Shown: positions 34,378 to 44,440 of the stretch, one piece after another
How the letters are laid out: each line of letters opens with the position of its first letter
Position numbering within the stretch: position 1 is the stretch's first letter
NCBI GenBank assembly: GCA_019113985.1
Contig: DXGJ01000049.1
Span: 1 to 55,290 of the forward strand
Reading direction: 5' to 3'
Source of the DNA: Candidatus Levilactobacillus faecigallinarum
GTDB lineage: Bacteria; Bacillota; Bacilli; Lactobacillales; Lactobacillaceae
DNA: 55,290 bases
Translations under genes and position numbers: made by a program
The notes under the pieces: model-generated
Seen by the model: only the letters and a program-made list of their open reading frames with translations
Databases searched by the model: none
Told to the model about the DNA's origin: nothing

Positions 34378-34729
34378 GCCACGCGACTTGGTCACCATCT
34401 TCGTATCGTTTATCGCCGGACAGAATGGTAAACGACGGCCCATTCTCGTCATCAGAAACACTGAGAAGCAGTTACGCTTCTTTTCCATTACGTCGAAGTA
34501 CGAACAAAAATCTCCGCGGATTAAACTTCAATATTATCCCTTAGCGGACTGGCAAATCGCGGGTCTACAAAAAGCATCGTATATTGATATCAAAAGCCAA
34601 AGAGTCGTGGCTTGGGAAAGTCTTTCTCAGATTAATTATGTTGGTCATTTGAGTTTGCACGATGCACACCAACTACAACTCTTTATTCTAAGTTATGAAA
34701 AGCGATTAGCTGAATTCGAGAATCGATAA
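34358..34729 (+). CDS. PemK/MazF-like toxin
   Basis: The 123-residue protein begins MNLKTIKPRDLVTIFVSFIA. It contains GQNGKRRPILVIRN, the RRPxLVI strand typical of MazF/PemK beta-barrel endoribonucleases, then FFSITSKYEQKSPRIKLQYY and a C-terminal helix (HDAHQLQLFILSYEKRLAE). It would cleave mRNA when unopposed. Divergence from classical MazF is considerable, so activity is inferred. It overlaps the antitoxin gene by 20 nt. RelB/DinJ antitoxins usually pair with RelE/YafQ-fold toxins, so this combination is a hybrid. Confidence 0.75.
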   Translation: MNLKTIKPRDLVTIFVSFIAGQNGKRRPILVIRNTEKQLRFFSITSKYEQKSPRIKLQYYPLADWQIAGLQKASYIDIKSQRVVAWESLSQINYVGHLSLHDAHQLQLFILSYEKRLAEFENR

Positions 34730-34808
34730 ACCCAATAAGATTATGATGATTGCAAAAAAACTGCCCACATGGTTTAGCATGCTTAGTTGAATCTAAAGAC
34801 AACAAATC

Positions 34809-34862
34809 AAAAATGGTTACCCTAAGAGTTCGTTCACAACGAATCTTAGGGTAACCATTTTT
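34809..34862. terminator. Bidirectional Rho-independent terminator
   Basis: Perfect 19-bp stem starting AAAAATGGTTACCC and ending GGGTAACCATTTTT, shared by the toxin gene and the convergent methyltransferase gene. Confidence 0.94.
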
Positions 34863-34889
34863 CTACAAACCAGTAATTATTGAATCACC

Positions 34890-36263
34890 CTAGACCAAGT
34901 CTTCCGGATAAACCGTGAACCGCAACCCCTTAGGGAAGAAGTTCTTGACGGTCGCACCGACGACCTTGCCGAAACCCACGGGTTGGTCCTGACACGCTAA
35001 CAGGTACCAGCCCTTGGCCGGCGCCGTGGGTAAGGTGATTGTATCGCCGTGGACCCAAGCCACCCACTGGTCCTGGTCGATGACCAGCGTTTGTTTGACT
35101 TGCCGATAATCACTGGCCAAAGCCAAGGCGTAGGCCGGTTCGAAGCGGTTCTTCTTGAAGGTTCCCAGGTGTAAGCCCGGCCGGAAGACATGGGCCTTCT
35201 TCAGGGCTGGCACGTCGGTCGGAACGGCAAACAACTGGTCCTTGATCGTGACTAGCTCGCCAACTGGCTGGGCAGCACCCAAGACCTCCTGGGCAAAGGC
35301 CGACCAGAGTTTGCGCTGGTCGCCAGTCAACGGCGTTCCCAACTTGGCCTGACCATGGGCTGGTACCGGTTCTACGGTTGCGTCACGTTCGAGCTTGGCA
35401 ACGAAGTGCCCCTCACCCTGCATTAAGTGCGGGAATAAGCGCGCGGCGTTCTTTAAATCGGGATTGCCATCGGCCCATTCCGGCCGGGCGTCAACGACGC
35501 CACCGGACTTGGCGACCGGCACCAGGTGGAACTCGGGGAAGGTCTGAAGGACCCAGGCCATCATTTGCTCATCTTCCTCGGGCGCAAACGTGCAGGTCGA
35601 GTAGATCAACTGCCCGCCCGGTTTGACCATCTTAACGGCCTCCGTCAAAATTTCACGCTGACGGGTCGCACAATCGTTCACGTAATCTAGGGACCAGTAG
35701 TCCATCGCGGCCGGGTCCTTCCGGAACATCCCTTCGCCAGAGCACGGCGCGTCGACCAGCACCTTATCGAAGTAGTCCGGGAAAACCGGACTGAGAGTGT
35801 CGGGTGAATCATTCAAGATCAAGGCGTTGGGCACGCCGAACCGTTCGACGTTCTCCGCCAGGACCCGGACGCGCTTCCGGTTGATCTCGTTGGTCACCAG
35901 TAGGCCGGTTCCCTGCAGGTAACTCGCCAGATGGGTGGTCTTCCCACCCGGGGCCGCGCAAAGGTCGAGGACCCGTTCGCCAGTCTGGGGTGCCGCCGTG
36001 GCGCCGACAAACATGGCGCTGGGTTCCTGACTGTAGACCGTCCCGCTTTGGTGAGCTAGGCTCCGCCCCTTGACTGGGCCAAAGTGACCCCACTGGGCGT
36101 ACGGTACGGCGGGCGCCGCCGTCAACTTTTCGGGAACCACCCGTTGGGGATTGACCCGATAACCGGCGGTATTGGCGTCGGTGGTCAGGCTGGTCAGAAA
36201 GGCATCCGCTTCGTCACCCAGCAGGCGGCGATACTTCGTGATAAAGTCGTCAGGTAAATTCAC
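34890..36263 (-). CDS. rRNA cytosine-C5 methyltransferase, RsmF/YebU-like (NOP2/Sun family)
   Basis: The 457-residue protein has the RsmB/NOP2/Sun core: SQEPSAMFVGATAAPQTGER, LDLCAAPGGKTTHLA (SAM motif I, about 113-127), LVTNEINRKRVRVL, and the two catalytic cysteines in VDAPCSGEGMFRKDP and STCTFAPEEDEQM. A C-terminal PUA-like RNA-binding part follows (from about 290). The full length and the C-terminal extension match the RsmF group that methylates 16S rRNA, rather than RsmB. The start is GTG 36263, because GGAGG lies 7 nt upstream; a longer frame to 36359 lacks support. It is monocistronic. Confidence 0.9.
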   Translation of the reverse strand: MNLPDDFITKYRRLLGDEADAFLTSLTTDANTAGYRVNPQRVVPEKLTAAPAVPYAQWGHFGPVKGRSLAHQSGTVYSQEPSAMFVGATAAPQTGERVLDLCAAPGGKTTHLASYLQGTGLLVTNEINRKRVRVLAENVERFGVPNALILNDSPDTLSPVFPDYFDKVLVDAPCSGEGMFRKDPAAMDYWSLDYVNDCATRQREILTEAVKMVKPGGQLIYSTCTFAPEEDEQMMAWVLQTFPEFHLVPVAKSGGVVDARPEWADGNPDLKNAARLFPHLMQGEGHFVAKLERDATVEPVPAHGQAKLGTPLTGDQRKLWSAFAQEVLGAAQPVGELVTIKDQLFAVPTDVPALKKAHVFRPGLHLGTFKKNRFEPAYALALASDYRQVKQTLVIDQDQWVAWVHGDTITLPTAPAKGWYLLACQDQPVGFGKVVGATVKNFFPKGLRFTVYPEDLV

Positions 36264-36450
36264 CGTTATTCCTCCATTTTGTTCATTACAACTAATTATT
36301 TGTATCATACATTTACCGATATACACCGGTTCGTCGTTCCCCATTATACCTGTTTTCATAAGTAAGCACTAGGGATAAATGGTCGCTTTCAGCGGCACTT
36401 TGTGGTAAATTAGGAAGATTAGTTATTTCAAATCTGTGAGGTGTTTCTAA

Positions 36451-37263
36451 ATGGAACGAAAATTAATTGCTATCGATCTCGATGGGACCACGTTAAATAA
36501 CGCGTCCGAGATCAGTCCCAAGACGCAGGCTGTCTTGACGGCCGCGCGCCAGGCGGGACACCTGGTCAGCATCGTCACCGGACGCCCTAACCGGTTGTCG
36601 GCAGGCATCTATGATCAGCTAGGGTTAGATGGTCCGATGATCAACTTCAACGGGAGTCTGGGTCACATCCCCCACCAGCATTGGGCGGACGAATACCAGT
36701 ACACCTTTGATAAGGCGGTTGCCTTTGACCTACTAGCGCACCGTGAGGAATTGGGCATCAACATGATTGCCGCCGAGGGTAAGAACCTTTTTCTGGCGGT
36801 CAAGGACCGGCCGGTCGAACTGGGCTTCTTCCCTTCCGTTTTACAGAGCAACCAGATTCTGAACCAAAAGTCGTTAACGGAGAACCCAACTAGCCTGACC
36901 ATCGCGGTCGACCGTAGTCACCAGGAGCAGTTGCTGAGTTACCTGCGCTTAAACTTCGGTGACCAGATTGACGCGGCACCGTGGGGTGGCCCCAATTCCG
37001 TGGTCGAGCTGGGCGTCAAGGGCGTTCAAAAAGCTACTGGTGTTGAGGTCTTGGCCCACCATTACCACGTTGATCGCCAAAACATCATCGCATTTGGTGA
37101 CGAACACAACGACTCGGCTATGCTTGATTACGCCGGTTGGGGCGTGGCCATGCAAAATGCCACCACGGTCATCAAGGACATTGCCAATGACGTGACGCCA
37201 CTAGACAATCAACACGATGGCCTGGCAACCTACCTCCAAGACTATTTAAAGATTGCTGAATAA
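36451..37263 (+). CDS. Cof-type HAD-IIB phosphatase
   Basis: The 270-residue protein has motif I AIDLDGTTLNN (residues 8-18), motif II IVTGRPNRLS, the cap domain, the motif III lysine (VKGVQKATG) and motif IV IAFGDEHNDSAML. This is the Cof/YidA subfamily of cytoplasmic sugar-phosphate or cofactor phosphatases. The specific substrate is not predictable. GAGGTG precedes ATG 36451. It is a single gene with its own terminator. Confidence 0.93.
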   Translation: MERKLIAIDLDGTTLNNASEISPKTQAVLTAARQAGHLVSIVTGRPNRLSAGIYDQLGLDGPMINFNGSLGHIPHQHWADEYQYTFDKAVAFDLLAHREELGINMIAAEGKNLFLAVKDRPVELGFFPSVLQSNQILNQKSLTENPTSLTIAVDRSHQEQLLSYLRLNFGDQIDAAPWGGPNSVVELGVKGVQKATGVEVLAHHYHVDRQNIIAFGDEHNDSAMLDYAGWGVAMQNATTVIKDIANDVTPLDNQHDGLATYLQDYLKIAE

Positions 37264-37274
37264 TCGGTTCTTAA

Positions 37275-37311
37275 GCAACGTCCCCCACGATTTCGTGGCG
37301 GGACGTTTTTA
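37275..37311 (+). terminator. Rho-independent terminator
   Basis: AACGTCCCcCCACGA / TGGcGGGACGTT stem followed by TTTTA. Confidence 0.88.
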
Positions 37312-37437
37312 CTTAATTTCACACCGTTTTCCAAAAGAATCCGCTACCATTTGATTTTTCTGAAAATAATCCTTACGAAGATGTTTTTTCTATGGTAGGG
37401 TTAACTCTAGTGGGAAATACAAACGAGGAGCAACACC

Positions 37438-37944
37438 ATGCCTAAAAATTTTAAAGAAGAATTACTATTCACTGTCGTGATGGCCGGACTGATGGTCCTG
37501 GTCATGGCCGGCTACAACATCGCCCTGACCGACGGCTTTTCACACCACTACATCCGTGAGGTCCTGACCGGTTATCCGCTGGCCCTCATCGTCGCCGCTA
37601 TCTGCGACCTGGGCATCATCGGCCCCGGCGTTAAATACATCTTTTTCCACTTCATCGTTAACGACTACATGAAACAAAAACAAATTCGGATTGCCCTGAC
37701 CATCTCCGTGATGATGGTTGCCGGGATGGTCACCCTGATGTCCCTGTTTGGGATGGTCGTAACCCAGAACTTCGGCGGAAACGCCCTGCTGACCTACCTG
37801 CACACTTGGATTTTTAACCTGTTTATGGCCTTGCCATTACAGCTCTTGATTGTCGGGCCAATCGCTCGGGCAATCCTGGGTGCCGTTCAGAAGCGGACCG
37901 CCCCAGCCGAAAACGTGATGCAAACCGAATCAACTGAAGATTAA
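37438..37944 (+). CDS. DUF2798 integral membrane protein
   Basis: The 168-residue protein has four hydrophobic helices arranged as two similar halves, each with a helix ending in a small-residue/Pro motif: FTVVMAGLMVLVMAGYNIAL and GYPLALIVAAICDLGIIGPG in the first, ISVMMVAGMVTLMSLFGMVV and ALPLQLLIVGPIARAILGAV in the second. This internal duplication is typical of DUF2798 proteins. The function is unknown; it may be a small transporter or channel. AACGAGGAG precedes ATG 37438, and a terminator follows the stop. Confidence 0.85.
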   Translation: MPKNFKEELLFTVVMAGLMVLVMAGYNIALTDGFSHHYIREVLTGYPLALIVAAICDLGIIGPGVKYIFFHFIVNDYMKQKQIRIALTISVMMVAGMVTLMSLFGMVVTQNFGGNALLTYLHTWIFNLFMALPLQLLIVGPIARAILGAVQKRTAPAENVMQTESTED

Positions 37945-37952
37945 CACTAACT

Positions 37953-37995
37953 AAACGTCGCCGCTACCACCAAGATGGAGCTGGCGACGTTTTTT
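37953..37995 (+). terminator. Rho-independent terminator
   Basis: AAACGTCGCC / GGCGACGTTT followed by a T-run. Confidence 0.88.
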
Positions 37996-38028
37996 GTTTT
38001 TACCGAACCCACGCCGGTAAAACAGCGA

Positions 38029-38080
38029 AAAATGGCCCACCAACGTCCTGAAACGACGCTGGTGGACCATTTTTATTTTT
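38029..38080 (-). terminator. Terminator of the LPXTG-protein gene
   Basis: AAAAATGGcCCACCAaCGT / ACGctGGTGGaCCATTTTT, with A/T tracts on both sides. It lies just after the stop of the minus-strand gene. Confidence 0.88.
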
Positions 38081-38094
38081 CTAAAGTATTACGT

Positions 38095-40695
38095 TTAGTC
38101 CTGTTTCCGCCGACTAAGGCCGCCCAAGCCCAGGGCGCCGAGAATCAGGCCCAAGCCAACGGCCAAAGTACTGGTCGTGGCCTGTTCGCCAGTCTGGGGC
38201 AGCTTGGTACTGGTAGCCAGAGACTTGACGGATGGCGTGGTCGGTGTGGTCGTCAGAGTAGCAGTACGCTGAGTCGTCACCTTAGCAGTGGTTAATGTGG
38301 CCGCCGTTTGCTGAGTTGTCACTTGGGCGCCCGCCTTAACGGTCCCAGGTACTGACGTGGTTTTAGCAGTCGTTGTCTTAACGACCTTGTCGCCGTCACC
38401 ACCGGTCATCAACGTTCCTTGTTCCGGTGTTACCGTATCAGCCGCAGCATCGGTCACGAGATTGGGCGTCGTGGTTGTGGTTGGCGCAGTAATATCGGTT
38501 GTACCGGTATCACCAGAGCCATCGGTAATCACGGGACTAGTTGGTGTGGTGACCGTCGTATCGGTACCATCGCCCGGCGTTGTTGGTGTCGTGGTACCCA
38601 TGCCGGTTCCGTCGCCATCGTCTGGCTTCGTTGGCGTTGTGGTACCCGTGCTAGTTCCGTCGCCATCGTCCGGCTTCGTTGGCGTTGTGGTACCCGTGCC
38701 AGTTCCACCACCATCGTCCGGCTTCGTTGGCGTTGTCGTGCCCGTACCAGTTCCGTCACCATCGTCTGGTTTCGTTGGCGTTGTCGTGCCGGTACCTGTT
38801 CCATCACCATCGTCTGGCTTCGTTGGCGTTGTGGTACCCGTGCCAGTTTCCTCGCCATCGTCCGGCTTCGTTGGCGTTGTTGCCGGTGTGACGTGAACCG
38901 TCGCCGTCTTCTGCACAATGTAGGCCTTCCCCGTATCGTTATAGTCATCAGCAACCTTATAGGAATAGGTGACAACGGCATCGCCGGCCTTGGCCGCCTT
39001 ACCATTAACAATCACACCGGGGTCCCCGGCAATCGATACCGTTACATCACTGGCCTGGAGTGGATTGTCTGCATCATCTAGCCCAGAAACGAAGTTGTCA
39101 GCGGCCGTCCAGTCGTCGCCGACCGTCAAACTGCTGTCCTTAGTATCGAGGACCTGCCGAACAATCACATAGGCGGAATCCTGGGTCTCCCCTTGACCCA
39201 ACGAATTATACGTATAGCTTTGGATAGGTTGTCCATTGGCATCGAGTTTCAAGGAATAGCCCATTTTTGCCAAAATATCGGCTAGGCTCTCACCATCTTG
39301 ATTGATGATGTTCTTCCAACTGGCAATGACCGAGCCGCCATTAAAGAGAACGGGGTCCGAATTAACTTGCTCGTAGGAAACATACGGATTACTAAAATCG
39401 GTATAGTCGTTGTGGTAAGCCAATTGATCCGGTCCAACTGCCGGCATGGCCGCCTGCACAGCCGCATCGGCCGCCGTGAGTTCTCCGGTCGTTGGGTCCT
39501 GCGTCACCGCCTGATAGCTGGTCACGTTGTCCCGTTGATCGGCAAACCGGAACCTAAGATTGCCGCCGCCGATGCCGGCAAAACCGTCGTTGGCCAGTAC
39601 ACCCAGTTCTACGAAACCATTATCGGTGTATTGATCCATCTCGGTCGTGGCCAACGGTAAGGCTAGGTCATAGCTCTGATTTGCGGTCATGGTTCCAGAA
39701 AAGACAATTCTGGTAACGTCGGCCCAACTGAGTGTCCCCTTTGCCAGAGCCGAGGTAAACGGTGCGCTTTGATACGGCATCTTATCCACATAATAATAGA
39801 CCGTGAATCCATCTGGCAGTTGTGTCGACACGTCGGTCACCGTGTAGTCCGCGGGTAAGGTGACGTCGGTCGTGGGCGTGTAGTATTTATAATCTTTTGG
39901 CAAACTCAACGTTACTTGGGAATAGGTCGACGCGTAAGGCAGCGAGCTGGTCACGTGAACGTGCAAATGGAAGGTCAAGTCGGTCGCATTCGGGTCAACG
40001 ATTGACGAGACCCCTTGCTGGATATTGTTATCGGTCGACAACGATGTACTGGTTCCCTGGTCGTTCTTAGCCGTCAGATAGCCACTGGCGACCACGTAGG
40101 ACCCTTGCCGTTGATCCTTAAAGGTCCCATCGGGGTGGTTGGTAATTGCCTGAACCGGGTCAACTGGTGCATTTGGGGCAACCGTGGTGCCCGTGGTCTT
40201 AGAAGGCGTTGGTGCCGGAATCACGTAATTGGCGGCATCGTCCGTCACCGCCTTACCCGTGACAGGATGACTAGGCGCCGTTTCATTGCCATACTGTTTC
40301 TGGGTTGCCGGATCGACCGTGACACCATCACCCAGGGTCGGTGTGGTGTCTGTGTCGGTATCCGTCGAAGAGTCCTCGGACCCCTGATTGTCAGGCGTCG
40401 TATCCGCATCGTTTACGGCGTCTCCCGAGGTCTTCAATGAGTTGTCTTCGGTTGAAACAGCTTGAGGAACTGGGTCGTCGGTAGCGCTACCATTATTCGC
40501 TACGTTTGTCGATTCCGAAGACGCCGCTACTGGCACAACGTTGGTCGTCGGCGCACCTTCTCCCGTCGTGGACGTCGCCGCCTTTGCCGGAACAGCCATT
40601 GTCAATCCTGCGCAGAGCGTTGTGACACCAATTGCGGTAAACAGCCACTGCTTGCCAGCTTTGTAACTTTTATAATGTATTTTGGTCTCGAACAT
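38095..40695 (-). CDS. Cell-wall-anchored LPXTG surface protein with KxYKxGKxW signal peptide
   Basis: The 866-residue protein starts at ATG 40695 (GGAGG 9 nt upstream; the nearer ATG at 40704 abuts the site). The N-terminus has KSYKAGKQWLFTAIG, the accessory-Sec-type KxYKxGKxW signal, with cleavage near AKAA. Then come a low-complexity Thr/Ser/Asp region (45-125), a large folded part (about 165-490) rich in Tyr/Asn, an Ig-like domain (about 500-610), and six 16-residue repeats of the TPTKPDDG type. A Thr-rich stalk ends in LPQTGE plus hydrophobic helix and RRKQD for sortase anchoring. It is likely an adhesin or aggregation factor (inference). Confidence 0.92.
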   Translation of the reverse strand: MFETKIHYKSYKAGKQWLFTAIGVTTLCAGLTMAVPAKAATSTTGEGAPTTNVVPVAASSESTNVANNGSATDDPVPQAVSTEDNSLKTSGDAVNDADTTPDNQGSEDSSTDTDTDTTPTLGDGVTVDPATQKQYGNETAPSHPVTGKAVTDDAANYVIPAPTPSKTTGTTVAPNAPVDPVQAITNHPDGTFKDQRQGSYVVASGYLTAKNDQGTSTSLSTDNNIQQGVSSIVDPNATDLTFHLHVHVTSSLPYASTYSQVTLSLPKDYKYYTPTTDVTLPADYTVTDVSTQLPDGFTVYYYVDKMPYQSAPFTSALAKGTLSWADVTRIVFSGTMTANQSYDLALPLATTEMDQYTDNGFVELGVLANDGFAGIGGGNLRFRFADQRDNVTSYQAVTQDPTTGELTAADAAVQAAMPAVGPDQLAYHNDYTDFSNPYVSYEQVNSDPVLFNGGSVIASWKNIINQDGESLADILAKMGYSLKLDANGQPIQSYTYNSLGQGETQDSAYVIVRQVLDTKDSSLTVGDDWTAADNFVSGLDDADNPLQASDVTVSIAGDPGVIVNGKAAKAGDAVVTYSYKVADDYNDTGKAYIVQKTATVHVTPATTPTKPDDGEETGTGTTTPTKPDDGDGTGTGTTTPTKPDDGDGTGTGTTTPTKPDDGGGTGTGTTTPTKPDDGDGTSTGTTTPTKPDDGDGTGMGTTTPTTPGDGTDTTVTTPTSPVITDGSGDTGTTDITAPTTTTTPNLVTDAAADTVTPEQGTLMTGGDGDKVVKTTTAKTTSVPGTVKAGAQVTTQQTAATLTTAKVTTQRTATLTTTPTTPSVKSLATSTKLPQTGEQATTSTLAVGLGLILGALGLGGLSRRKQD
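38585..38885 (-). repeat. 48-nt tandem repeats encoding a TPTKPDDG-type stalk
   Basis: The marker TTGGCGTTGT recurs at 38631, 38679, 38727, 38775, 38823 and 38871, an exact 48-nt period, encoding 16 residues each. Units differ at a few codons (for example GDGTGTGT, GGGTGTGT, GDGTSTGT), so copy number may vary by recombination. Confidence 0.92.
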
Positions 40696-40755
40696 ACGAC
40701 CCATCCTCCATTCGTTATTTTATTATGTAGACTTGTTTTACTTCTATCCAATTAC

Positions 40756-40783
40756 AGTTTAGTTCGTTTATCGAATAAGTCAA
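40756..40783 (-). promoter_or_regulatory. Promoter of the LPXTG-protein gene
   Basis: Minus strand TTGACT (40778-40783), 16 bp, then TAAACT (40756-40761). The spacer contains a small palindrome, TTCG-ATAAA-CGAA. Confidence 0.6.
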
Positions 40784-41048
40784 TAGCTAATTAACACCAA
40801 CAATAAAAACGTGGAGTACCTATTGTGAATTTCATTTTGATATTTCTGAGAATTTGCTGTTGCTGCAAGGAATACGGCACTTTAACCATACTGGCTTTTT
40901 GTGAACCGATCATACCAGCATAAACAAAAAATTATTTAATCATCACAATTAAACGCTTTTGTAACCCTAGAAAGTAATGATTATGTCGTTTTATTTGTCT
41001 AATTGATCACTACAGTGTTCAGGAAGTGTAACATGCAAAAAAGTGTAT
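40784..41048. other. AT-rich intergenic stretch without a gene
   Basis: About 260 nt between the LPXTG-protein promoter and the glpK terminator. I see no coding sequence or clear structure. Confidence 0.5.
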
Positions 41049-41083
41049 AAAAAATACGACCGGTCATCTTCACCGATCGTACT
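41049..41083 (-). terminator. Terminator of glpK
   Basis: Minus strand TACGAtCGGT / ACCGgTCGTA followed by six T. Confidence 0.88.
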
Positions 41084-41095
41084 TCGAAATTTTTC

Positions 41096-42619
<1,524 letters not shown>

Positions 42620-42674
42620 TCATTACGTTCATTAACTCCGGCGGTTAAACAGCCGGGCTATCACAATTGTCTCT

Positions 42675-42703
42675 AGTATACCGAAAAGTCCCGCTAACGC
42701 CAA
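42675..42703 (-). promoter_or_regulatory. Promoter of glpK
   Basis: Minus strand TTGGCG (42698-42703), 17 bp, TATACT (42675-42680), about 70 nt before the start codon. Confidence 0.65.
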
Positions 42704-42718
42704 TTAAAAGTCTAAATA

Positions 42719-42759
42719 AAACCGCTACCATGCCGACAGAATCAGCATTGGTGGCGGTT
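42719..42759. terminator. Bidirectional terminator between glpK and the tautomerase gene
   Basis: AACCGCtACCA / TGGTgGCGGTT stem with T-runs on both outer sides. Confidence 0.85.
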
Positions 42760-42791
42760 CATAATTTTTTCTTCAGTTTTGAAGTGACGAC

Positions 42792-42980
42792 TTACTTCTC
42801 GTCGCTCTTTAAGACACCGGCAACGCCGTAACGGTTGGGTTGCATTTCGCGTAAGATCACGTGGACGTGCTCTGCGGGTGCGCCCGTGTTCTTGGTAACG
42901 GCAGTGGTGACGTCTTCAACTAGGGCCTTGAGTTGGGCCTGTGAACGACCAGCGATTAAATCAATGTTGACGATTGGCAT
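42792..42980 (-). CDS. 4-oxalocrotonate tautomerase family protein
   Basis: The 62-residue protein begins MPIVNIDLIAGRSQAQLKAL, with the catalytic Pro-1 exposed after Met removal and Arg12 in AGRSQ. It ends in the typical VHVILREMQPNRYGVAG strand. The family forms hexamers and tautomerises 2-hydroxymuconate-like enols; the real substrate in lactobacilli is unknown. AGAAAGAGAAGGGAACG precedes the ATG. It is monocistronic. Confidence 0.93.
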   Translation of the reverse strand: MPIVNIDLIAGRSQAQLKALVEDVTTAVTKNTGAPAEHVHVILREMQPNRYGVAGVLKSDEK

Positions 42981-43063
42981 TTTATTCGTTCCCTTCTCTT
43001 TCTAGAATAGTCTTTATTATACCGGTTCCCCGCGGTCAGGGCAATTGTTTGACGAAAACCGTT

Positions 43064-43207
43064 AGTAAGTCCCCGAACGCAACCGAATTGGTAACAGTAT
43101 CGTCGGTGAAGTCGTCATTTTCCTTCTCCTTTTCGCGCTCTTCAATGGGCTGATTCTCCTCACCTTCCACCTAAAACGTGGTCAGTTGGACCAACTGCGT
43201 TTTTAAT
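43064..43207 (+). pseudogene. Possible fragment of a membrane-protein gene
   Basis: Between two in-frame TAA codons the plus strand reads a hydrophobic helix (VVIFLLLFALFNGLILLTFH) and a basic tail (KRGQLDQLRF). There is no start codon and no ribosome site. It looks like the C-terminal remnant of a membrane protein, or chance. The rest of 42981-43218 holds only the tautomerase upstream region. Confidence 0.3.
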
Positions 43208-43218
43208 TACCGGTTAAC

Positions 43219-43275
43219 AAAAAACGTTCGATCAAGCGACCCGAAGAACTGGGTCGTTTAACCGAACGCTTTTAT
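43219..43275 (-). terminator. Terminator of the YitT-family gene
   Basis: Nested stems AACGTTCG / CGAACGC and CGACCC / GGGTCG, A-rich on the minus strand's upstream arm and T-rich after. Confidence 0.75.
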
Positions 43276-44168
43276 TTAGGTGACTGGCTCGTCTGCCGCA
43301 TCTTGAGCTGTTCCGTTTCGTTGTAAAAGTTCCCTTCGATGTCGATGGTGTTGACCAGGTTTACAAAGGCTTGCGGATCGGTCTCCTTGACCGCGTGCTC
43401 CAAGGCATAGAGTTCGTAACGCGAGATGACCACCATCAAAACGGCGCTATCCTGGCGCCGGTACGCACCAATCGCGGGCATGATGGTGATGCCACGAATC
43501 AGCGTCTGATTTAACGCGTCGATCACGGCGTCCTGCTGCATGGTCACGATGAACGCCGTCAGCTTCTGGTGACGCGTGTGAATACTATCGACCACCCGCG
43601 ACATCGCGTAGATTGAAATGATGGTGTACAGGGCGCTCTCCCAGCCGAACAGACTGCCGGCAATTAAGACAATGCCCAAATTAATCATCAACATTAGCGT
43701 CCCAATCGTCCGGCCGGTGGTCTTCTCGAGGACCACGGCCACGATATCCATCCCACCGGTCGAGAACCCATACTTCAAGGGGTAGGCCACACCGATTCCC
43801 GTCAAGATGCCGCCAAAGAGGGCTGCCAACAGGGAATTGTGGGCAACCGAGGTCACGGGGATGACAATGGTTAGCAGTGAGGTGAAAATGGCTACGAGAA
43901 TGGAATAGAACGTGAAGCCCCGCCCCACTTTAAACCACCCCAACAAGCCAATCGGCACGTTGAAGAGTAGGATGAACCACCCGGTACTCATGTGGATCCC
44001 CACCATTTGCAGGAGCATTGCAATAATCTGTGAAATTCCATTGATACCGGCGCTAAAAATCTTTCCCGGAATCAAAAATTCGTTCAGGGCCACCGCGCTA
44101 ATGATCGCCGAACCGGCTAAGACGGCGATGCGTCGACCCAATTGTTCTTTTTCTAATGCCATTCTCAT
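43272..44168 (-). CDS. YitT-family membrane protein (DUF161/DUF2179)
   Basis: The 298-residue protein has five to six N-terminal helices (IAVLAGSAIISAVALNEFLI, GWFILLFNVPIGLLGWF, FTFYSILVAIFTSLLTIVIP, LLAALFGGILTGIGVAYPLK) with the family motif GFSTGGMDIVAVVLEKTTG. The C-terminal cytoplasmic DUF2179 domain follows (KLTAFIVTMQQDAVIDALNQ, ITIMPAIGAYRRQDSAVLMV). The function is unknown; it may be a transporter. ATG 44168 follows AAGGGTG. Confidence 0.92.
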   Translation of the reverse strand: MRMALEKEQLGRRIAVLAGSAIISAVALNEFLIPGKIFSAGINGISQIIAMLLQMVGIHMSTGWFILLFNVPIGLLGWFKVGRGFTFYSILVAIFTSLLTIVIPVTSVAHNSLLAALFGGILTGIGVAYPLKYGFSTGGMDIVAVVLEKTTGRTIGTLMLMINLGIVLIAGSLFGWESALYTIISIYAMSRVVDSIHTRHQKLTAFIVTMQQDAVIDALNQTLIRGITIMPAIGAYRRQDSAVLMVVISRYELYALEHAVKETDPQAFVNLVNTIDIEGNFYNETEQLKMRQTSQSPK

Positions 44169-44319
44169 TTTTCACCCTTCCTGGTTATGCTTATTGTCAT
44201 TATTTAACCACATCCCCACCCCGCTGACCAGCACTAAAAGCCCCTTTTTAGCGGGAAAGTCCGTTGAATCCGCTATTTTGACCAACATGCATGTAACCGC
44301 TATTAAATGTATAAATAGT

Positions 44320-44334
44320 ATTCTATATTAGAAT
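44320..44334. promoter_or_regulatory. Palindrome in the yitT/pepD divergent region
   Basis: ATTCTA-TAT-TAGAAT is a perfect 6-bp inverted repeat, similar in shape to Fur/PerR-type boxes. A near-cre sequence (44291-44305) lies beside it. Which of the two divergent genes it serves is unclear. Confidence 0.35.
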
Positions 44335-44440
44335 CATGAATAAATTAATTAAAGTTCTGCCCAAAGACACTGGTATTTCGTGAAAGATGGTAAAATGAGA
44401 ATGTGCAACTTTATACAAAAATAATGAAAGGAGCCTTCTC

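Noticed and set aside
36383-36405. cre-like sequence upstream of the Cof phosphatase gene
   Set aside because: Only half of the site (TGAAAGCG) matches; the other half has several mismatches.
38357-39081. Long plus-strand frames opposite the LPXTG protein
   Set aside because: They mirror the 48-nt tandem repeats; repetitive GC-rich coding DNA opens several frames at once.
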